A DNA stretch of 64,000 bases from assembly GCA_963714255.1 (NCBI GenBank), contig CAVQNU010000019.1:1-64000 (forward strand), written 5' to 3'. Under the pieces are notes generated by a model. That model was given only the letters and a program-made list of their open reading frames with translations. It was not told the origin of the DNA and made no database searches. Both the position numbers and the translations under genes were made by a program. Every line of letters begins with the position of its first letter. Positions within the stretch are counted from its first letter, which is position 1. Source of the DNA: Rhodovastum sp963714255 (GTDB taxonomy: Bacteria; Pseudomonadota; Alphaproteobacteria; Acetobacterales; Acetobacteraceae). Positions 17,303-25,973 of the stretch are shown piece after piece.

Positions 17303-18412
17303 CCGGACCCGCGCCCCGCCCCGAGATCCTGACCATCGCCGCCTATGTCGGCGGCGAGTTGGATCTGCAGGGCATCAACCGCATCATCAAGCTGTCGTCC
17401 AACGAGGGCGCGTTCGGCCCGCCGGTCGGCGCGCAGGAGGCGTTCCGCCAGGTTGCCGCGCAAATCCACCGCTACCCGGACGGCGGGTCGCTCGGCGCTG
17501 CGGCGGGCGATCGGCGCGCGGTTCGGGCTGGAGCCCGAGCGCATCGTCTGCGGCACCGGCTCGGACGAGCTGATCCAGCATCTGTGCCACATCTATGGTG
17601 GGCCGGGCACCGACATCATCATGACGATGCACGGCTTCACCATGTACCAGATCGCCGGCACCTATGCCGGAAGCCGGGTGCTGAAGGTGCCGGAGCGGAA
17701 CCTGACCGCTTGTGTCGACACCATCCTGGCTGCCGTCACCCCGGCCACGCGGATTGTTTTCCTCGCCAACCCGAACAACCCGACCGGCAGCCTGCTGGCG
17801 CAGGCGGAGATGGAACGGCTGCGCCAGGACCTGCCGCCCAAGGTGCTGCTGGTGATCGACGCCGCCTATGCCGAATACGTCACCGAGGCGGGCTACGACC
17901 CCGGCACGGCGCTGGTGGATGCCGGCAACAACACCGTCATGCTGCGCACTTTCAGCAAGGTGTTCGGCCTGGGCGGCATGCGGGTGGGCTGGGCGTACGG
18001 GCCGCCGCCGGTGATCGACGCCATCAACCGGGTGCGCGGGGTGTTCAACGTCAACATCGCCGCCCAGGCCGCCGCGGTGGCGGCGCTGGCGGAGCCGGGC
18101 TGGGTGGAGCGCTCGGTCGCGCACAACAATGAATGGCGGGCCCGCCTGACCGCTTCGCTGGAGGAACTGGGCATCAAGGTCTGGCCGAGCCACGGCAATT
18201 TCCTGCTGGCCGATTTCGCCACCGCTTCGCGCGCCCGTGCGGCCGACAGTTTCCTGCGCGGGCGGGGGATCATCGTGCGTGGCATGGCGGCCTATGACCT
18301 GCCGCACTGTTTGCGAATCACCGTCGGCACCGCCGAGGAATGTACGCTGGTGGCCGATGCGCTGGCCACGTTCAGGTCGATCCGGGCGGAAGACGGCGAT
18401 ACGGATGGCTGA
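17299..18412 (+). pseudogene. hisC: HisC-type aminotransferase, frameshifted once near 17491
   Basis: PLP-dependent aminotransferase of the histidinol-phosphate type, also usable for aromatic amino acids. From the ATG at 17299 (overlapping the previous stop) the frame gives IIKLSSNEGAFGPP..IHRYPDGGSL, then goes out of frame. The rest of the protein continues in the +1-related frame from about 17495 (LRRAIGARFGLEPERIVCGTGSDEL) to 18412, including the PLP lysine in RTFSKVFGLGGMRVGW and the ANPNNPTG motif. One extra G in the run at 17491-17494 explains everything; without it the protein would be about 370 residues and complete. It could be a sequencing error or a real single-base lesion. Confidence 0.8.
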
Positions 18413-19292
18413 GCCGCTGTTCCGCCGGCTGACGCTGCTCGGCGTCGGGCTGATCGGCAGCTCGGTGGCGCGGGCGGCGCGCGAGCGCGGCGGGCTGGCG
18501 GCCGAGGTGGTGGCCAATGCGCGCAGCGCGGCGACGCTGGCGCGCGTGCGTGAGTTGGGTATCGCCGACCGCACTGAACTCGACCCGGGGCTGGCGGTCG
18601 AGGGGGCGGATTGCGTGATGTTGTGCGCACCGGTGGGCGCCTATGCGGAGCTTGCCCAGGCGATCGCGCCGCATCTGGCGCCGGGTTGCGTCCTGACGGA
18701 TGTGGGGTCCACCAAGCTGTCGGTGATCCGCGATGTCGGGCCGCTGGTGCCGGACGGGGTGCATTTCGTGCCGGCGCACCCGGTGGCGGGCACCGAGTAT
18801 TCCGGCCCGGATGCTGGTTTTGCCTCGCTGTTCGAGGGCCGCTGGTGCCTGCTGACGCCGCCGCCCGGCACCGATCCGGAGGCGGTGGAGCGGATGGCCG
18901 AGTTCTGGCGGCGCTGCGGGTCGATGGTGTCGAGCATGGAGCCGGCCCATCACGACCGGGTGCTGGCCATCGTCAGCCACCTGCCGCATCTGATCGCCTT
19001 CACCATCTGCGGCACGGCGGACGACCTGGAAGGCGAGACCCGGCAGGAGGTGCTGCAATTCGCCGCTTCGGGGTTCCGGGATTTTACCCGCATTGCGGCG
19101 TCGGACCCGGTGATGTGGCGCGATGTGTTTCTCAACAACCGCGAGGCGCTGCTGGAAATGCTGGCGCGCTTCACCGAGGACGCGCAGGCGATGGCGCGGG
19201 CGGTGCGGTGGGGGGATGCGGCTTATATCGAGGACCGGATTCTGCGGGGGCGGAAGATCCGGCAGAGCCTGATTGAGTTGAAGCAGGCTTAG
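18405..19292 (+). CDS. tyrA: Prephenate/arogenate dehydrogenase (TyrA)
   Basis: 295-residue NAD(P)-dependent dehydrogenase converting prephenate (or arogenate) towards tyrosine. Motifs: dinucleotide fold LLGVGLIGSSVARAARERG, VGSTKLSV, the substrate region AHPVAGTEYSGPDAG, and the helical-domain segment ISHLPHLIAF rendered here as VSHLPHLIAFT. The ATG at 18405 overlaps the end of the aminotransferase gene by eight bases, consistent with one operon. A dispersed palindromic element starts one base after the TAG stop. Confidence 0.93.
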   Translation: MAEPLFRRLTLLGVGLIGSSVARAARERGGLAAEVVANARSAATLARVRELGIADRTELDPGLAVEGADCVMLCAPVGAYAELAQAIAPHLAPGCVLTDVGSTKLSVIRDVGPLVPDGVHFVPAHPVAGTEYSGPDAGFASLFEGRWCLLTPPPGTDPEAVERMAEFWRRCGSMVSSMEPAHHDRVLAIVSHLPHLIAFTICGTADDLEGETRQEVLQFAASGFRDFTRIAASDPVMWRDVFLNNREALLEMLARFTEDAQAMARAVRWGDAAYIEDRILRGRKIRQSLIELKQA

Positions 19293-19358
19293 GCAAGGAA
19301 GGCCAGGGCTCTGCCCTGGACCCGCCAAGGGGCAGTGGCCCCTTGGAACCCATTCCTT
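19293..19358. repeat. Dispersed palindromic element, locus 3 (half element)
   Basis: AAGGAAGGCCAGGGCTCTG hairpin followed by CCAAGGGG...CCCCTTGG hairpin and AACCCATTCC. It directly follows the tyrA stop, between convergent genes, and could act as a terminator for both, although no T-run is present. Confidence 0.85.
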
Positions 19359-19382
19359 GCCCGCAGCGACCAACACGCCGGA

Positions 19383-19979
19383 TCAGCCGGAGTGCAGACG
19401 GGGCGGCGGCAGCCACCAGGGACGGCGGCTTCCGGTGGGAAGCGGGTCGATTGTGGGGTGGTGCGGGATCGGGGCCGGCCGGGGCGGCGGGCGGCGGTGC
19501 GTTACTGCGGATGCGGGCGTGACGGGACGGGGTGGGTTCGCGGGCGGCAGGCCGAGCATGCGGCGGATCGGGGCGAGGGTGCGGCGGGCGGCGGTGCAGG
19601 CGAGCAGGTCGGCGGTGGCGGGATCGGCCAGCAGCGCCTCGAGTTGGGCGGCGCAGGCGGCGGCCTCGGCGCCGAGGGCACGGATCAGCCAGGCGCTGGT
19701 GGTGGGAAAGGGTGATTTGTGCCGCGGGCCGCTGTGGTTGGTGGCGCGAGGCCGCGGCGGGGGGATGGGGCCGGCGGCGAGGCGGGCGAGGAGGCGGTCG
19801 AGGCGGAGGGCTGCGCGGGTGAGGTGCTGCCAGAGCGGGATGATGAGGGCGGCGAGAAGCGGGTCGTGGAGGAAGCGGCGGGCGATGAGGGCGGCGAGGG
19901 TGCGGAGGATGACGCCGAAGCCGGCCGCGCCAACGGATGGGGCGGGGTTGGGGGTGGCGGGGTGGGGTTGGGCGTGCAT
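19383..19979 (-). CDS. Conserved hypothetical protein (Acetobacteraceae-type), Pro/Arg-rich tail
   Basis: 198 residues. The middle (ALIARRFLHDPLLAALIIPLW, then a 70-residue helical part SAWLIRALGAEAAACAAQLEALLADP..) is followed by a proline/arginine-rich C-terminus (PPPRPAPIPHHP). The overall shape, with a moderately hydrophobic N-terminus and the motif RRMLGLPPANPP, recalls a hypothetical protein family I associate with Acetobacteraceae, but function is unknown. A TAGGAAAA site lies 6-13 bases before the ATG at 19979, which supports a real gene. Convergent with tyrA. Confidence 0.65.
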   Translation of the reverse strand: MHAQPHPATPNPAPSVGAAGFGVILRTLAALIARRFLHDPLLAALIIPLWQHLTRAALRLDRLLARLAAGPIPPPRPRATNHSGPRHKSPFPTTSAWLIRALGAEAAACAAQLEALLADPATADLLACTAARRTLAPIRRMLGLPPANPPRPVTPASAVTHRRPPPRPAPIPHHPTIDPLPTGSRRPWWLPPPRLHSG

Positions 19980-20154
19980 GGATTATTTTCCTAGCATACG
20001 CGGGGATGGATCGCAAGGGAGATTACGATAGCGGGCGTGCCTCGATGCGAGGGGACGGACGGGATGGGGCGTCGGACGCTGGCGGTACCGATTTCGGGTC
20101 TGCGGATGTCATTGCGTGGTATGCTCATCACGTGACGGCAAGGAACGGCCGGGA

Positions 20155-20358
20155 ATGGACCTTTCGTCCCTGGGCACGGTCGCGGGCTTGGGCGGTGTTG
20201 CGATCGGCGCGGCAGACATTCTTGCATGGGCTTTCGGTCGCGAGGGCGGCACGCATGTCGATGTTGGGCCATGTGGCGCAGGCGCCGGGGGCGATGCGTC
20301 GGGTCATGCCGTCAATTGCGCAAATGTTCCGACCAGCGCCACAGGCCGGCCTCGATGA
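20155..20358 (+). CDS. Small membrane-segment ORF coupled to TPR gene
   Basis: 67 codons starting MDLSSLGTVAGLGGVAIGAA, a hydrophobic N-terminal helix of the kind that heads small proteins found next to TPR or NTPase genes. The tail is Gly/Ala-rich and polar. Its TGA overlaps the ATG of the TPR gene (ATGA at 20355-20358), which argues it is translated. Too little sequence for a family assignment; earlier in-frame ATG at 20116 adds an unlikely polar leader. Confidence 0.5.
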   Translation: MDLSSLGTVAGLGGVAIGAADILAWAFGREGGTHVDVGPCGAGAGGDASGHAVNCANVPTSATGRPR

Positions 20359-21692
20359 GGCCGGGGTTGCGATGGGCGTTGCCGCTGATCGTTGCTCTCG
20401 CGATTGCCGCCGCGCGCAGTGCGGTCGCCCTGGACGAGGCCAGCGTTGCAGCGGCGCCATGCGCCATCCCGCCGGGCCGCGACGTGACCGGCTACATCGT
20501 CAGTTGCAATTTCGGGCTTACATCCGAGCAGCTCAACCAGCTGACCAAGGCGGTGGTGCAAGGCGCCAGCGCGCCGCTGCGTGATCGCATCATCGGCATT
20601 GGCAAGACGCTCGGGGTGAGCACGGAGGCAGCGACGACGCTGCTGCGGATTGCCGGCGAACAGCACGACATGCCCGATGACCGGCAGGTTGAAGTGCTGA
20701 CAAAGCTCGCCAACGACTACCGGCGGCTGCAAGCGCAGGCCGCCGCGCTGGCCCCGGACAACCCGGCGGCGCGGGCGTTGGTTGCGCAGGCAAAGGCCGC
20801 GATCCAATATGGCCGGCTCGCGCGGGCACATGCGTTGTTGCGGCAAGCAACCCAGGCGCAGATCGTCGCGGCGCTGGAGGCCCGCACGCTGCACGCGCAG
20901 GCAGCCGAGGACGCGCAGATGCTTGGCGCGGCGGGTTCAACGGCGACCGAGGGCGCTATCGCGCTGACCGAACGTCACTTCAAGCCGGCCGCGGAATTGT
21001 TCGGCGAGGCGGCGGCGTATGTTCCGGCCGGGCATCCGGATGAGCGCGGCCGCTACCTGGAGCGGCAGGCGGACGCAATTTACCGGCAGGGCGACGCGAG
21101 CGGTGACAAAGATGCATTGCGTCGCTCCATCGCATTGTACCGTCGGTTGCTGGCGGAGCGGACACGTGAGCGTCTGCCGCTGCAATGGGCGAAGACGCAG
21201 AGCGATCTCGGCGCCGCGCTTGAGACGCTTGGGAAGCTCGAGGCCGGGCGGGCGCTTCTGGAGGACGCGGTGGCGGCGTATCGCGCGGCGCTGGAGGAGC
21301 GGACGCGCGCGCGCGTGCCGCTCGACTGGGCGGAGACGCAGAACGATCTCGGCGTCGCGCTTGCGTCGCTTGGCGAGGTTGAAAGCGGGACGGCCGGGGC
21401 GCGTGAGGGCGGGACGGCGCGTCTGGAGGCGGCGGTGGCGGCCTATCGCGCGGCGCTGGAGGAACGGACGCGCGCGCGCGTGCCGCTGCAATCGGCAGTG
21501 ACGCAGATGAACCTCGGCACCGTGCTCTGGACGCTTGCGGGTGAGAGCGGGACCGCGCGTCTGGAGGCGGCGGCGGCGGCTTACCGGGAGGCGTTGGAGA
21601 TCCTTGTGGCTGCGAAAGCCGATTATAACGCGGATATGTGTCGCGAAGACCTTGAAGGGGTGCAGTCGCTTCTGGCTTCCCGGATGAGGTAG
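20355..21692 (+). CDS. Secreted/periplasmic TPR-repeat protein
   Basis: 445 residues. A signal peptide is present (MRPGLRWALPLIVALAIAAA..). Residues 30-130 form a globular head (RDVTGYIVSCNFGLTSEQLNQLTKAVVQG), then comes a helical linker. The C-terminal half has tandem tetratricopeptide units, the clearest being AVAAYRAALEERTRARVPL, repeated at about residues 310 and 360, with degenerate copies either side (ALRRSIALYRRLLAERTRERLPL, AAAAYREALEILV). The unit WAxTQNDLGVALASLGE joins them. Such TPR arrays bind other proteins and are common in predicted stress or conflict systems, but no effector domain is present here. Coupled to the small ORF upstream. Confidence 0.8.
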   Translation: MRPGLRWALPLIVALAIAAARSAVALDEASVAAAPCAIPPGRDVTGYIVSCNFGLTSEQLNQLTKAVVQGASAPLRDRIIGIGKTLGVSTEAATTLLRIAGEQHDMPDDRQVEVLTKLANDYRRLQAQAAALAPDNPAARALVAQAKAAIQYGRLARAHALLRQATQAQIVAALEARTLHAQAAEDAQMLGAAGSTATEGAIALTERHFKPAAELFGEAAAYVPAGHPDERGRYLERQADAIYRQGDASGDKDALRRSIALYRRLLAERTRERLPLQWAKTQSDLGAALETLGKLEAGRALLEDAVAAYRAALEERTRARVPLDWAETQNDLGVALASLGEVESGTAGAREGGTARLEAAVAAYRAALEERTRARVPLQSAVTQMNLGTVLWTLAGESGTARLEAAAAAYREALEILVAAKADYNADMCREDLEGVQSLLASRMR

Positions 21693-22118
21693 CGCGCAGG
21701 CAGGGCGGGAGAGCGCGGCGAATTTCGCCGTCGCGACGGGCGGTTGGCGGGGCGTCGGTGGAGGAACGACGGCGGCGCGCACGAGGCGGGATACGCTTGG
21801 CTTTCCCGCCCCGCGGCTTGCTGCCGGCTGGATAGGCAGCGGCGACGGGGAGCCACCGGAGGCACGAAAGCGGCGGTGACACGCAAGAGGCGGAATACGC
21901 TTCGCTTTTCCGCCCTACGCTTGCTGTATGGCTTGCTTTTTTTGGGCAGGCTCGGCGGCATCGTGCGTGATCCCGAAATGCCTGTGCAAACAGCGGCTTG
22001 CGTTGGTGGGTGGCGCTTCGCTGACCCACCCTACGGCTTGCTACACTCCCACCTATTCCTCGTGCGTCCTTATGTTCCAGTATCCCGCGCCTTTTAGCTT
22101 CCTTCGCGGAGCAAAGTA
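21693..22118. repeat. Intergenic cluster of island-specific palindromes (family 2, three copies)
   Basis: Three related palindromes: about 21783-21826 (GGCGGGATACGCTTGGC..), 21889-21927 (GGCGGAATACGCTTCGC, then TTTTCCGCCCTACG) and 22000-22043 (TGGGTGGCGCTTCGCTGACC..). Each is an inverted repeat ending with a CCCTACGGCTTGC-like tail. No gene is recognised. They differ from the CCAGGGCTC family found elsewhere in the window. Confidence 0.7.
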
Positions 22119-22271
22119 TTGCAAGCCTCGAAGGCACTAATTGGGCTTTCGAATAGCGTCGCTTCTGATGCTAATGGAAAAACATACCAGTGGAACGCCG
22201 AAAGATGGAAATGTATCTGTGAATCTCTGGGCATTTACATTCAGCAGGATGATCGGTGGCCTAAAGTGTAG
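22119..22271 (+). CDS. Possible 3' remnant of a small acquired gene
   Basis: A short frame with protein-like composition, starting from a TTG at 22119 and ending at a TAG at 22271: it includes SNSVASDANGKTYQWNAERW and CICESLGIYIQQDDRWPKV. Low GC, like the next gene. No ATG start and no family known. It may be the tail of a gene truncated by the adjacent palindromes, or chance. Upstream in frame there is a stop just before the palindromes end. Confidence 0.3.
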   Translation: MQASKALIGLSNSVASDANGKTYQWNAERWKCICESLGIYIQQDDRWPKV

Positions 22272-22319
22272 GCAACGGGATAGCGTTAGTCACATAATGA
22301 TTGTGAGGCTTGTGAATCC

Positions 22320-22834
22320 ATGAAAGTCGGAATGTTCCTATTGGTTCCCGTCGTCGCAGTGCTTTCGCTGTTGGTATATTCGCATGATACCACTATCCGA
22401 CAGCAGCAACACACAATAGATCAACTCTCCATTCAGATTCAAACGGCGGCTAGGTCCGCAGCCTTCGACTTTCAAGAGAGATGCGCAAGGCAAGCCAAAG
22501 ATGTCTTCATTTCAAAGGGTTGGGATAAGCAACAATTTGCTAATTTCGCAAATCACTATGATCCAGAAAAAACAAGTGCTTCATGATCGTCGATAACACG
22601 TCGACTGGCACGGGAAGTTCGGATCAGCCAGTTCAGACGGAGATATTGTTTGACGCTTACGAGGGGACCAATTACGGAGAATTCCTGTTTCGTGCTGATC
22701 CTGTCAAGAAATATTGGGATGTTAAGCCTGTAGTTTGCTTTGTGATTTTTCCAAATAACGAACGAAATGAATGTAAGTCAAAAGACGCGTTTCAGCATCT
22801 TATTACAACATATATGGGAGATAACTTTCGTTGA
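22320..22834 (+). pseudogene. Low-GC gene split by a frameshift at an A-run
   Basis: Two abutting frames appear to be one protein. The first (22320-22586) begins MKVGMFLLVPVVAVLSLLVY, a signal anchor, followed by a coiled segment and FDFQERCARQAKDVFISKGW. The second (22583-22834, -1 frame) continues with DNTSTGTGSS..GEFLFRADPVKKYWDVKPVVC. Reading GAAAAAAC with one more A gives a continuous protein of about 171 residues. The region is markedly AT-richer than the rest of the window, indicating acquisition from elsewhere. No function known. It could be a real lesion, a sequencing error, or slippage-dependent expression on the A6 run at about 22567-22572. Confidence 0.6.
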
Positions 22835-22850
22835 TTATGCCTAAAGAAAG

Positions 22851-23074
22851 TGGGGTGGGCTTCAGCCCACCGTCGCAAGTTACAACCGCGCGCCAGCGTT
22901 AGCCGGTTCTGCTTCCTCGATCGCCCAATCGATCTCGCTTCTCCGAACGGAGGCACCGGCCTCGCGAGCGGAGTTGCCGAAATTTGTGCGGAAGAGACAT
23001 CGTTTTCTGGGGGCACGTTTGCGTCTGATGGGCTTGCGTTGGTGGGCTGAAGCCCACCCTACGGCTTGCTTGGT
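22851..23074. repeat. Two family-2 palindromes flanking an untranslated spacer
   Basis: GGTGGGCTTCAGCCCACC at about 22854-22871 and TGGTGGGCTGAAGCCCACC at about 23040-23058 followed by CTACGGCTTGC. They enclose about 170 bases with no recognised gene and lie just after the low-GC gene, matching the palindromes at 21.78-22.04 kb on its other side. Confidence 0.7.
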
Positions 23075-23196
23075 GTTCGAAATGACAATTTCGGGCTGTC
23101 CGCGACGGGCTCGATCGCAGGCTCGGCGCACCACGTCAGCAAGGGGCAGGATGCCGAAGAGGCGATCGGAAGTGCGCCCAAACTGCTTGACTGCGT

Positions 23197-23856
23197 TCAG
23201 GACACGCTGAAGCCGTAGACCTCAGGGACGCGCAAGCCCGACGCCGTTACGCCGTCGATCTTCACACGCCACTCCACGCCGTTGTCGCGCTCCCGAAACG
23301 AGGCGCGGGCGCTCTGCGGGAGGTCGACGTGGCATTGACGCTGCCAGTTTTGACCCCGCGCGACATGCGTGTTCGAGACGTCGAAGAGGATCAGCTCGGA
23401 GACGAGCTTCTCATCGGTCGACACGAAGCTATTATCGCCAAGCCGATCGTCGTCCGCGTGCGCGTGCTCACCCCATTTGAAGGTCTGCTCGAAACATTGA
23501 ACCGTGACGCGCAGCGACCGCCAGTCAGCCGGCCCGGGCTGGGTGATCGTGATCGTCGCCGGTGTTCCGCGCGCAATGGGATTGGCGGAGAGGTCGATCT
23601 GGAGGTTGGGGGTACGTCCGCGCCGCACATTGTAATAGGCCCCCTGCAGCGCGATCAGGCCGACCAGTGCGCACAGGCCGCCGATCAGCAGGGCAGGCCA
23701 GGCCCAGACAAAACCCTCGAAAAGGCCGCGATAGGCGAAAGCCGCGCACGCGAACGCCAGAAAGACCAGACCGACGGTCACGCCCAACCACGGCGGCGCA
23801 GTCTTCCGCTCGGGGGTGAGGCGCAACGGCTCGCGATCCGGAAAGGTGAGGGTCAT
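23197..23856 (-). CDS. Predicted two-helix membrane protein, function unknown
   Basis: 219 residues: a short cytoplasmic N-terminus, two membrane segments (WLGVTVGLVFLAFACAAFAY and FVWAWPALLIGGLCALVGLI), then a roughly 140-residue soluble domain of beta-rich look (TPATITITQPGPADWRSLRV, then WRVKIDGVTASGLRVPEVYG). The layout resembles DUF3592-like or immunity-type membrane proteins, but no family can be named. Its position at the edge of the low-GC island suggests it may be island cargo. The ATG at 23856 is the first of the frame. Confidence 0.65.
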   Translation of the reverse strand: MTLTFPDREPLRLTPERKTAPPWLGVTVGLVFLAFACAAFAYRGLFEGFVWAWPALLIGGLCALVGLIALQGAYYNVRRGRTPNLQIDLSANPIARGTPATITITQPGPADWRSLRVTVQCFEQTFKWGEHAHADDDRLGDNSFVSTDEKLVSELILFDVSNTHVARGQNWQRQCHVDLPQSARASFRERDNGVEWRVKIDGVTASGLRVPEVYGFSVS

Positions 23857-23994
23857 GTTTCAGGCTCCCGTCCGCGGACGATCGGTTTGAGTTCCGTCAG
23901 CACTCTAGCATACGGGATGTGTTTCGGCGTCGGGTATGCGTGCGAATTGCGACGAAAGCGGCCGGGTGGCATCTTCTCGGAAACGTTATAATAA

Positions 23995-24057
23995 TCATGG
24001 GTTCCAAGGGCCTCCCGGCCCTTGGCGGGTCCAGGGCAGAGCCCTGGCCTTGCTTCC
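23995..24057. repeat. Dispersed palindromic element, locus 4 (half element)
   Basis: GGTTCCAAGGGCCTCCCGGC hairpin plus GGGTCCAGGGCAGAGCCCTG and CCTTGCTTCC. It ends immediately before the stop codon of the next minus-strand gene (24060-24058). Confidence 0.85.
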
Positions 24058-24459
24058 TCAGCGCGGGTCCGTCTCCTCGCCGCGCAGGATCTGCAGCGCC
24101 CGGCGCAGGCGCAGGATGCCCGGGCGCAGATGGCCCTCGCCGCACATCTTGGTGCCCTCCTGGCGCAGGGTCCACACTTCCTCGGGCACCGGTGCGGGCT
24201 GGTGGGTGCGGGCTTCCTGGCGGATCTGGCCGGCCAGCTGGGTACAGAAGGCCGGGCTGTCGGAGGTGACGCGGGCCGGCGGCACGTCGGTTTCGGGGGG
24301 CGGCAAAAGTGTCTGGGGGAACGGCACATCCGTCTGGGTCGGCTGCGCGCGCGCGGCCACCACCAGGGCGAACCAGACGGGCAGGCCGGCAATCATCCGG
24401 CGTCGCGACACAGAACATACCCCCGTGGTCAATGCGCTCATGATGCGCCCATCCGTCAT
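24058..24459 (-). CDS. Hypothetical exported protein after a two-component operon
   Basis: 133 residues with a twin-Arg/Sec-like leader (SRRRMIAGLPVWFALVVAARA) that follows a short N-terminal extension; cleavage is predicted after AARA. The mature part has SPAFCTQLAGQIRQEARTHQ and WTLRQEGTKMCGEGHLRPGILRL, with two Cys that may form a disulphide. No family name is known. It lies 31 bases downstream of the histidine kinase on the same strand and is probably the last gene of the htrA-regulator-kinase operon. The start may instead be the ATG at 24441. Confidence 0.65.
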   Translation of the reverse strand: MTDGRIMSALTTGVCSVSRRRMIAGLPVWFALVVAARAQPTQTDVPFPQTLLPPPETDVPPARVTSDSPAFCTQLAGQIRQEARTHQPAPVPEEVWTLRQEGTKMCGEGHLRPGILRLRRALQILRGEETDPR

Positions 24460-24490
24460 ACCATGAACTTGGCCGAACGTGACGCTTTCG

Positions 24491-25969
24491 TCAGGAAAGC
24501 GCGTGCGGGGCATTGGCGGCGGTCAGGGCGGCCAGCGACATCACCGCGCGCAGGCCGGGGCGGTTGTCTTCCAGGCGCAGGGTGCCGCCGTGCAGCACCG
24601 CCACCGCCTGCACCAGCGACAGGCCCAGCCCCGAGCCGGGGGTGCTGCGCGCGCTCTCGCCGCGAAAGAACCGCTCGACCGCGCGCGGACGGTCGTCGGC
24701 CGGGATGCCGGGCCCCTGGTCCGACACGCTGATTTCCAGCAGCCGCCCGGTCACCGCGGCCTCGAGCCGGATGGTGCTGCCGGGCGGGGAGAATTTCAAC
24801 GCGTTGTCGAGCAGGTTGGCCACCGCCTGCTGCAGCATGTCGCGGTCGCCGAAGATGGGCAGGATCGGCGGAATGGCGTGCTCCAGCAGCTGTCCGTTGT
24901 CTTCGGCGGCGGCGGTATACAGCTCGACCAGGTCGAACAGCAGCGGGCCGAGATCGACCCGCGCGAAGGCCGAGCGGCGGGCGCCGGCCTCGATTTCGGC
25001 GATGCGCAGCAGCGCCTGGAACACCGCCACGATGCCGTCGAGGTCGTGCTGCGCGCGCTCGATGGCGGCGTGCAGATCGGCCTCGGTGCGGGCCGAGCGG
25101 GCGGCATCCTCCAGGCGGGCGCGGGCGCGGGTGATCGGCGTGCGCAGATCGTGGGCGATGGCGTTGGAGACCTGGCGCACCCCGTCCATCAGGGTGGCGA
25201 CGCGCTCCAGCATGTTGTTGATTTCCTCGGCCAGCCGGTCGAACTCGTCGCCCATGCCGGTCACCCGCACCCGGCGCGTCAGGTCGCCGCGGCTGAAGGC
25301 GGCGGCGGTGGCGGCCACGTCGTTGATGGTGATGCGGAACAGGCTGCGCACCGCCAGCGCGCCGGCAACCCCGAGCGCCACCACGATCGAGGGCGCCCAG
25401 ATCAGCGCATCGCCCAGGATGCGGCGCAATTGCGCGCGCGCCTGCACGTCGCGCCCGACCAGCAAATGGTAGCCGCCGGGCAGCAGGAACTGGCGGATGC
25501 GGGCAAGCCCCAGCACCCCGGCGCGGTCGATCGGAATTTCGGTCCATTCGGTGTCGCCGGTGACCATGCGCGGCCAGACCTCGAGATTGCCGGCGACAGG
25601 GCGCAGCGAGGCATCGGCCAGGAGGTAGATGGCGTCGTCGTCGACATTGGCGCTCAGCCGGTCCTGGATCGTCTCCACCAGGTTGTTCGGCCCGTCCATG
25701 AAGCGTTCCACCAGCCCTTGCGCGTCGGCGTTGATCGCCGTTTCGGTCTGCCGGTCGAGCAGGCCGGCGGTGGACCACCACAGAAACGCGGTGAGGGCGA
25801 CAGCGCTGAGGGTGAACAGCCCGGCATAGATAATGCCGAACCGCACCCCGGCCGAGCGCAGCAGCGTCTGCGGGTGCAGCACCAGCCAGGTGTCCATGCG
25901 GGCCCGGTGGGCCAGCCAGCGCAGTTGCGCCGCCGCCCAGTCCGACAGGTCGGCGGCGATCTGCCGCAC
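24491..25969 (-). CDS. Sensor histidine kinase (HAMP type)
   Basis: 492-residue membrane kinase. A transmembrane helix (GIIYAGLFTLSAVALTAFLW), a periplasmic sensor of about 130 residues, a second helix (IVVALGVAGALAVRSLF), a HAMP domain (TRRVRVTGMGDEFDRLA), the phosphoacceptor in SNAIAHDLRTPITR, and an HATPase domain (VANLLDNALKFSPPG, SVSDQGPGIPADD, GSGLGLSLVQAV). The GTG at 25969 is only four bases from the response-regulator stop. It should phosphorylate the OmpR-type regulator encoded just upstream; gene order with htrA suggests an envelope-stress circuit. Confidence 0.92.
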   Translation of the reverse strand: MRQIAADLSDWAAAQLRWLAHRARMDTWLVLHPQTLLRSAGVRFGIIYAGLFTLSAVALTAFLWWSTAGLLDRQTETAINADAQGLVERFMDGPNNLVETIQDRLSANVDDDAIYLLADASLRPVAGNLEVWPRMVTGDTEWTEIPIDRAGVLGLARIRQFLLPGGYHLLVGRDVQARAQLRRILGDALIWAPSIVVALGVAGALAVRSLFRITINDVAATAAAFSRGDLTRRVRVTGMGDEFDRLAEEINNMLERVATLMDGVRQVSNAIAHDLRTPITRARARLEDAARSARTEADLHAAIERAQHDLDGIVAVFQALLRIAEIEAGARRSAFARVDLGPLLFDLVELYTAAAEDNGQLLEHAIPPILPIFGDRDMLQQAVANLLDNALKFSPPGSTIRLEAAVTGRLLEISVSDQGPGIPADDRPRAVERFFRGESARSTPGSGLGLSLVQAVAVLHGGTLRLEDNRPGLRAVMSLAALTAANAPHALS

Positions 25970-25973
25970 CGGC

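Noticed and set aside
22560..22590. Canonical -1 frameshift heptamer A-AAA-AAC in the split low-GC gene
   Set aside because: The sequence is present but the reading phase is off by one for the canonical tandem-slip mechanism, so programmed ribosomal frameshifting is not claimed.
22850..23210. Open frames of 60-84 codons across the island palindromes
   Set aside because: Their sequence is created by the palindromes read in several frames; no ribosome-binding site or domain.
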